This document shows positions 60,260 through 64,000 of a stretch of DNA of 64,000 nt, one piece after another. Each line of letters starts with the position of its first letter. The stretch's first letter is position 1. The DNA comes from Marinomonas flavescens. Its GTDB lineage: Bacteria; Pseudomonadota; Gammaproteobacteria; Pseudomonadales; Marinomonadaceae. The notes beneath the pieces are model-generated. The model made no database searches. It had not been told where the DNA came from and worked only from the letters and a program-made list of their open reading frames with translations. The stretch spans positions 62,001 through 126,000 of the forward strand of contig NZ_SJSB01000009.1 in the NCBI RefSeq assembly GCF_004352835.1, in the 5' to 3' direction. Made by a program: the position numbers and the translations under genes.

Positions 60260-60592
60260 TTATGGTTTTTTAACGATGACAGTGCCGGCTACGTTCGATG
60301 CATAGTCGTTAAAAAAGGTATATTTCCCTGCTTTTAGTGGGCCGGTAAATACAGATATATGCCCATTTGGTACCGCTATTTTTTCGAATTTCATGTCGTA
60401 GCTTTCGAGTTCCGCTACTTTTTTGGTTTTATTGCTGAGTTTAATTTGTATGCGAGTATTGGCTGGAATGTGGAGTTGTTTTGGTAAAAAGCCATTAGGT
60501 GTTAATTCCAACGGGATAACTAATCGCTCGGCATAAGCCGGAAGGCAAACACCTGAAAAAACGGAAACCAGAAGGAAACAGCGTAGCAACAT
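60260..60592 (-). CDS. periplasmic cupredoxin-like protein, FtrB type
   Basis: 110 residues with a signal peptide (LLRCFLLVSVFSGVCLPAYA). The mature part is a cupredoxin-like beta sandwich: LELTPNGFLPKQLHIPANT and KAGKYTFFNDYASNVAGTVI. In FtrABCD systems such a protein probably works with P19 to oxidise or hand over iron. The usual Cys ligand of type 1 copper is absent at the end. It leads the operon under a Fur-type palindrome at 60652. Confidence 0.85.
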   Translation of the reverse strand: MLLRCFLLVSVFSGVCLPAYAERLVIPLELTPNGFLPKQLHIPANTRIQIKLSNKTKKVAELESYDMKFEKIAVPNGHISVFTGPLKAGKYTFFNDYASNVAGTVIVKKP

Positions 60593-60610
60593 GAGGTATC
60601 TCTCTCTTTA

Positions 60611-60642
60611 TCTTTGGTTGAAGTATCGACTTCAACCAAAGA
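60611..60642 (-). promoter_or_regulatory. 14-bp hairpin in the 5' leader of the iron-uptake operon
   Basis: 60611-60624 pairs perfectly with 60629-60642 around a 4-base loop (TCTTTGGTTGAAGT on the + strand). It lies 19 bp before the cupredoxin start codon and between it and the Fur box, so it should be in the mRNA leader. With no T-run after it, it is probably a stability or translation element. Confidence 0.6.
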
Positions 60643-60651
60643 GTGTTATGA

Positions 60652-60674
60652 GTATTGATAATTATTATCAATAC
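60652..60674. promoter_or_regulatory. Fur box of the iron-uptake operon
   Basis: GTATTGATAAT, T, ATTATCAATAC: a perfect 23-bp palindrome matching the Fur pattern. It lies about 60 bp before the cupredoxin start. A second partial site (ATTGGTATTGATTCTCATC) follows. The rest of the gap to 60883 shows no gene. Confidence 0.85.
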
Positions 60675-60883
60675 GTTAATTGGTATTGATTCTCATCCTT
60701 ATCGGTTGTCTTCGTCAACTAGGTCTTGTGTGTTTTCAATCTTAATCAGCAATGTTTACTGAAATTTAAAAAGGTGTAAGTAATGCGAGAAGAGTAGAAA
60801 CGAAGAAATAGGCTAATGATGAAATAGAGAATTATTTTTCTATTTATGAGGTGAGGGTGGTGCTGCAGGAAGAGTGCTTAAAC

Positions 60884-60912
60884 GTAAAAAGGCCTTCATG
60901 TTGAAGGCCTTT
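60884..60912 (-). terminator. terminator of pgi
   Basis: AAAGGCCTTCA-TGT-TGAAGGCCTTT, a perfect 11-bp stem, followed by TTTTT read leftward; 26 bp after the pgi stop. Confidence 0.88.
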
Positions 60913-60937
60913 AAAGGAAAGGAACAATGCTTCTAAA

Positions 60938-62584
60938 TTAGCTTTGTGCTTTCTTGAACGCTTTAATCAGTGCTTGGGTAGACGCATCCAGTGCGCTGTT
61001 GTCGCTGTCGCTAACAAGGCGGTTGAAGATGTCGGTTCCCAATACTTTACCAAGCTCTACGCCCCACTGATCGAATGAGTTGATACCCCAAATTGTGCCT
61101 TGTACAAAAGTACGGTGTTCATAAAGGGCGATCAATGCACCGACGGTTTCTGGTGTCATCTTATTCGTTAGAAGTGTATTGCTTGGACGATTGCCTTTGA
61201 TCACCTTGTGCGGTGCAATGGTATCGATCTGCTCGGCAGTCGCGCCGGCATCACGAAGCTCTTGCTGCGCTTGCTCAAGGGTTTTACCAACCATTAGCGC
61301 TTGAGATTGGCTTAGGCAGTTGGCAAACAATTGTGCGTGATGATCTTTAATCGGATTGTGTGACGCCAATGGCGCAATGAAATCCACTGGTACAAGACGT
61401 GTACCCTGATGCAATAACTGGTGATAAGCGTGTTGGCCGTTGGTGCCAGCGCCACCCCAGATAATTGGACCTGTGTCTGTTTCAACGCCATCGCCATTTA
61501 AGAGGGTCGATTTACCATTACTCTCCATATCCAGTTGTTGGATATGCGCTGGTAAGGCTCGTAAGTAATGGTCGTAAGGGATCAAGGCATGAGTTTGTGC
61601 GTTATGGAAGTTGATATACCATACGCCCAATGCACCCATGATGACGGGTAGATTTTCTTCAAACGGTGCTGTACGAAAATGCTCATCCATTTGATGTGCG
61701 CCATCGAGCAAGGCGTAGAAGTTATCCATGCCAACCGCAATCGCAACCGGCAGACCAATCGCAGACCAAAGAGAGTAGCGACCGCCTACCCAGTCCCACA
61801 TAGGAAAGATGTTTTCTTCTGCCATGCCGAAAGCGACGGCCTTTTCTACGTTCGAACTAACAGCAGCAAAGTGTTGGCTAACGGTGTCTTCTGAACCGCC
61901 ATTGTTTAGGAACCAGTCGCGCGCGGCGTTGGCGTTCGACAAGGTTTCTAGAGTGCCAAAAGTTTTTGATGAAATCACAAAAACGGTGGTTTCAGGGTTC
62001 AGTTGTTTAAGCTTACCCGTGATGTCAGAGCCGTCAATATTGGCAACAAAGTGTACTTTGATATCATCTTTTTTGTAGGGGGTGAGCGCTTCAGCGACAA
62101 CTTTAGGCCCAAGGTAAGAGCCGCCGATACCGATAGAAACCACGTCTGTAATGGTTTTACCGTTGTAGCCTTTCCATTCGCCGCTGTGCAGCTGGGCAAC
62201 AAATTTTTCCATTTGTTTTAGCGTTGAGCGAACTTCTGCCAAGACATTGACGCCATCTACCATGAGCGATTCTTGAGCCTGGCTTGCGCGAAGCGCTATG
62301 TGCAACACGGAACGATCTTCGGTGTTATTGATATGTGCACCACTAAACATGCCTTTGATGGCGGTTGTTAAGCCGGCTTCTTTAACAAGGTCGATTAGTA
62401 AGGATAAGGTTTTTTGATTCGCGCGGTTTTTTGCGTAATCCAGTGTCCAGCCAGCGGCTTGTACTGTGTACTTTTCGGCGCGATTTTTGTCCTGTTCAAA
62501 CAAGGACTTCATCTCAACAGAGTCGATTTCTTTTTGGTGCTCTGCTAGTGCTTGCCAAGCGCTACGTTGGGTAGGTGAATGCAT
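60938..62584 (-). CDS. pgi: glucose-6-phosphate isomerase
   Basis: 548 residues, the normal length of PGI, which interconverts glucose 6-phosphate and fructose 6-phosphate. Signature [17 protein letters not shown] near 147, [17 protein letters not shown] near 205, the catalytic [16 protein letters not shown] region ([10 protein letters not shown] near 268) with Glu in MESNGKS near 354 and Lys in KLGTDIFN-type C-terminal part. It follows panC by 27 bp in the same direction, though the two are unrelated in pathway. Confidence 0.97.
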   Translation of the reverse strand: MHSPTQRSAWQALAEHQKEIDSVEMKSLFEQDKNRAEKYTVQAAGWTLDYAKNRANQKTLSLLIDLVKEAGLTTAIKGMFSGAHINNTEDRSVLHIALRASQAQESLMVDGVNVLAEVRSTLKQMEKFVAQLHSGEWKGYNGKTITDVVSIGIGGSYLGPKVVAEALTPYKKDDIKVHFVANIDGSDITGKLKQLNPETTVFVISSKTFGTLETLSNANAARDWFLNNGGSEDTVSQHFAAVSSNVEKAVAFGMAEENIFPMWDWVGGRYSLWSAIGLPVAIAVGMDNFYALLDGAHQMDEHFRTAPFEENLPVIMGALGVWYINFHNAQTHALIPYDHYLRALPAHIQQLDMESNGKSTLLNGDGVETDTGPIIWGGAGTNGQHAYHQLLHQGTRLVPVDFIAPLASHNPIKDHHAQLFANCLSQSQALMVGKTLEQAQQELRDAGATAEQIDTIAPHKVIKGNRPSNTLLTNKMTPETVGALIALYEHRTFVQGTIWGINSFDQWGVELGKVLGTDIFNRLVSDSDNSALDASTQALIKAFKKAQS

Positions 62585-62611
62585 TACAATCTCCCTTGGT
62601 CTTAAAATGAG

Positions 62612-63463
62612 TTAGGCCAATTCAATACGCAAGTTATCTATTAAACGTGCATGACCTAGGTATGCCGCAGCCAAAATGACTAAGCTCTTCTCTTCTTCTG
62701 ACGGTGTTTGTAAATTATCTTGTGCGCGGATTTCGAAATAATCACGCTTAAAGCCAGCCGTTTCAAGCTTCTGTTGAGCTTGTTCGCGAATGTCCTCGTG
62801 ACTCGCACGGTTTTCTAGTAACGCGTCTTTTGCCCATAACAAGGTTTTGTACATTGCAGGAGCGATGCGTCTTTCTTCTTCTGTTAAGTAACCATTACGC
62901 GAACTCATGGCTAGGCCATCTTCGTTGCGCGCAATATCGACACCGATGATACGAACGTTAGAGCTTAGGTCACGCACCATGTCTTCAATGACTTTGAGTT
63001 GTTGAAAGTCTTTGTTGCCAAATATCGCACAGTCTGGCTGAACAATGTTAAACAATTTTGTCACAACTGTGGAAACACCAACGAAATGTCCGGGGCGAGT
63101 AGCACCACACAATATATTGGATAAACCAACTACTTCAATTTGGGTTTGGCTGCGTTTGCCATCTGGGTACATTTCTTTTGCGTCTGGGGCAAACAAGTAA
63201 TGACAGCCATTTGCTTTGAGGACTTTTTTGTCTTCTTCTAATGTTTTTGGGTAGCGTTCAATGTCTTCATTAGCAGAAAATTGCATTGGGTTTAGAAAAA
63301 CAGAAGACACGACCACATCGCCTTCTTTTACGGCACGTCGAATTAATGACATGTGCCCATCGTGTAAGTTACCCATGGTTGGAACGAACGCGATGCTTTT
63401 ATCTTGTAGGCGTTCTTTTTTTAATTCCGCGCGAAGTTCGGCAACAGTGTGAAAGGTTTTCAT
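62612..63463 (-). CDS. panC: pantothenate synthetase
   Basis: 283 residues. PanC joins pantoate and beta-alanine with ATP. Marks: AFVPTMGNLHDGHMSLIRRA with the HXGH-like nucleotide motif near 34-37, VFLNPMQFSANEDIERYP near 56, FGNKDFQQLKVI near 148 and MSSRNGYLTEEER near 186 (KMSKS-like role). It overlaps panB by 4 bp, the usual coupled pair. Confidence 0.97.
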   Translation of the reverse strand: MKTFHTVAELRAELKKERLQDKSIAFVPTMGNLHDGHMSLIRRAVKEGDVVVSSVFLNPMQFSANEDIERYPKTLEEDKKVLKANGCHYLFAPDAKEMYPDGKRSQTQIEVVGLSNILCGATRPGHFVGVSTVVTKLFNIVQPDCAIFGNKDFQQLKVIEDMVRDLSSNVRIIGVDIARNEDGLAMSSRNGYLTEEERRIAPAMYKTLLWAKDALLENRASHEDIREQAQQKLETAGFKRDYFEIRAQDNLQTPSEEEKSLVILAAAYLGHARLIDNLRIELA

Positions 63464-64000
63464 GATTTAAATCCATGTTCTGACGTAGGGAATTGTTGGT
63501 TTTTGACTTCGTAAACGTAGGCTTCGAAAGCTTCTTGAATGCTACGACCATCGGTTAAAAAGTTTTTTACGAAGCGCGGACGTTTACCGATGTTAGCGCC
63601 GATCATGTCGTGCATCACTAGGACTTGTCCATCGGTATGTGGGCCTGCGCCTATGCCGATTGTCGGTACTGAAACCGCCTCGGTAAGGGTTTTACCTAGC
63701 TCAGTTGGAATGCATTCATAAAGCAATACATCGGCACCGGCTTCAACCAGTGCAAGTGAGTCAGACAGTAACAAGTCTGCCGCTTGTTGGCCTTTACCTT
63801 GTACTTTGTAGCCACCTAGCTTATTGACAAACTGAGGGGTTAAACCAAGGTGAGCACACACGGGAATGCCACGATTACTGAGTGCTTTAATGATGTCTTT
63901 TAGCCACGCAGCCCCTTCGATTTTCACCATATTAGCGCCAGCCTGCATCAGCTTACCGGCGTTTTCTAGGGCGTGTTCGATGGAGTTGTACGTCATGAAG
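63460..64000 (-). CDS. panB: 3-methyl-2-oxobutanoate hydroxymethyltransferase, 5' end outside window
   Basis: The visible C-terminal part (about 180 residues) matches PanB, which adds a hydroxymethyl group to 2-oxoisovalerate in pantothenate synthesis: MVKIEGAAWL near the visible start, HLGLTPQFVNKLGGYKVQGK, then IPTELGKTLTEAVSVPTIGI, GAGPHTDGQVLVMHDM. The frame is still open at the window edge with PFMTYNS-like bases, so the N terminus lies outside. It overlaps panC by 4 bp. Confidence 0.95.
   Translation of the reverse strand, partial: FMTYNSIEHALENAGKLMQAGANMVKIEGAAWLKDIIKALSNRGIPVCAHLGLTPQFVNKLGGYKVQGKGQQAADLLLSDSLALVEAGADVLLYECIPTELGKTLTEAVSVPTIGIGAGPHTDGQVLVMHDMIGANIGKRPRFVKNFLTDGRSIQEAFEAYVYEVKNQQFPTSEHGFKS

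Noticed and set aside
1-64000. tRNA, rRNA genes or a CRISPR array
   Set aside because: No cloverleaf, rRNA-like sequence or regularly spaced repeat with unique spacers was found by reading both strands.

Overview
The window reads as a chromosomal stretch from a marine gammaproteobacterium of the Oceanospirillales type, perhaps Marinomonas. This is an inference from gene content and order: a carA-carB-greA operon, a long divergent psi-like subunit beside rimI as in pseudomonads, an nrdR-ribD-ribB(X)-ribH-nusB-thiL-pgpA run, and many Fur-type iron genes. No rRNA, tRNA, CRISPR array, integrase or transposase was seen. The window begins inside one gene (1-464) and ends inside panB (63460-64000).

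Region by region. 1-3.6 kb: three small conserved proteins, then a DMT exporter divergent from a LysR regulator. 3.6-13.4 kb: rlmF, followed by an AT-rich island holding a GntR regulator and a leftward operon for a sugar acid (RhmD-like enolase-superfamily dehydratase, AraD1/GguC-like protein, TRAP transporter, ketoglutarate-semialdehyde-type dehydrogenase). A 27-bp exact copy of the rlmF 3' end closes the island on its right. 13.4-18.7 kb: psuK-psuG, a membrane EAL phosphodiesterase with a decayed GGDEF domain, and plsC. 18.8-25.9 kb: a DUF3482 GTPase and DUF2868 membrane partner in a leftward operon behind a cytosine-deaminase-like gene and an Lrp regulator, then a DMT exporter and an aromatic aminotransferase.

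25.87-29.69 kb is an accessory block between the aminotransferase terminator and the ettA terminator: two paralogous DUF2971 genes, a class II Fic protein, one intact HigA-like HTH gene and two decayed copies of that same HTH gene. Each effector-type gene has an HTH gene or remnant in front of it. The Fic gene is preceded by two palindromes of identical geometry. A second, unrelated Fic gene at 57.4 kb has the same promoter layout with a different palindrome sequence. This recurring Fic plus twin-palindrome arrangement, and the HTH-remnant-bounded block, are the most novel-looking features here.

29.7-38.8 kb: ettA, a DMT exporter, and the core riboflavin, nusB, thiL, pgpA cluster, with a ribB gene whose GTP cyclohydrolase II half lacks its zinc cysteines and with no riboflavin synthase gene. 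38.8-47.5 kb: an acetoin reductase and an iron block (FbpA-type binding protein; a Fiu-like receptor, PiuC/YbiX hydroxylase and FMN hydroxyacid dehydrogenase in one operon), then an amino-acid binding protein and permease. 47.7-54.9 kb: HolD-like psi, rimI, yajL and carA-carB-greA with a leader terminator. 55-64 kb: a class V aminotransferase divergent from a LysR gene, the second Fic gene, a Fur-type FTR1/P19/cupredoxin iron uptake operon, pgi, panC and panB.
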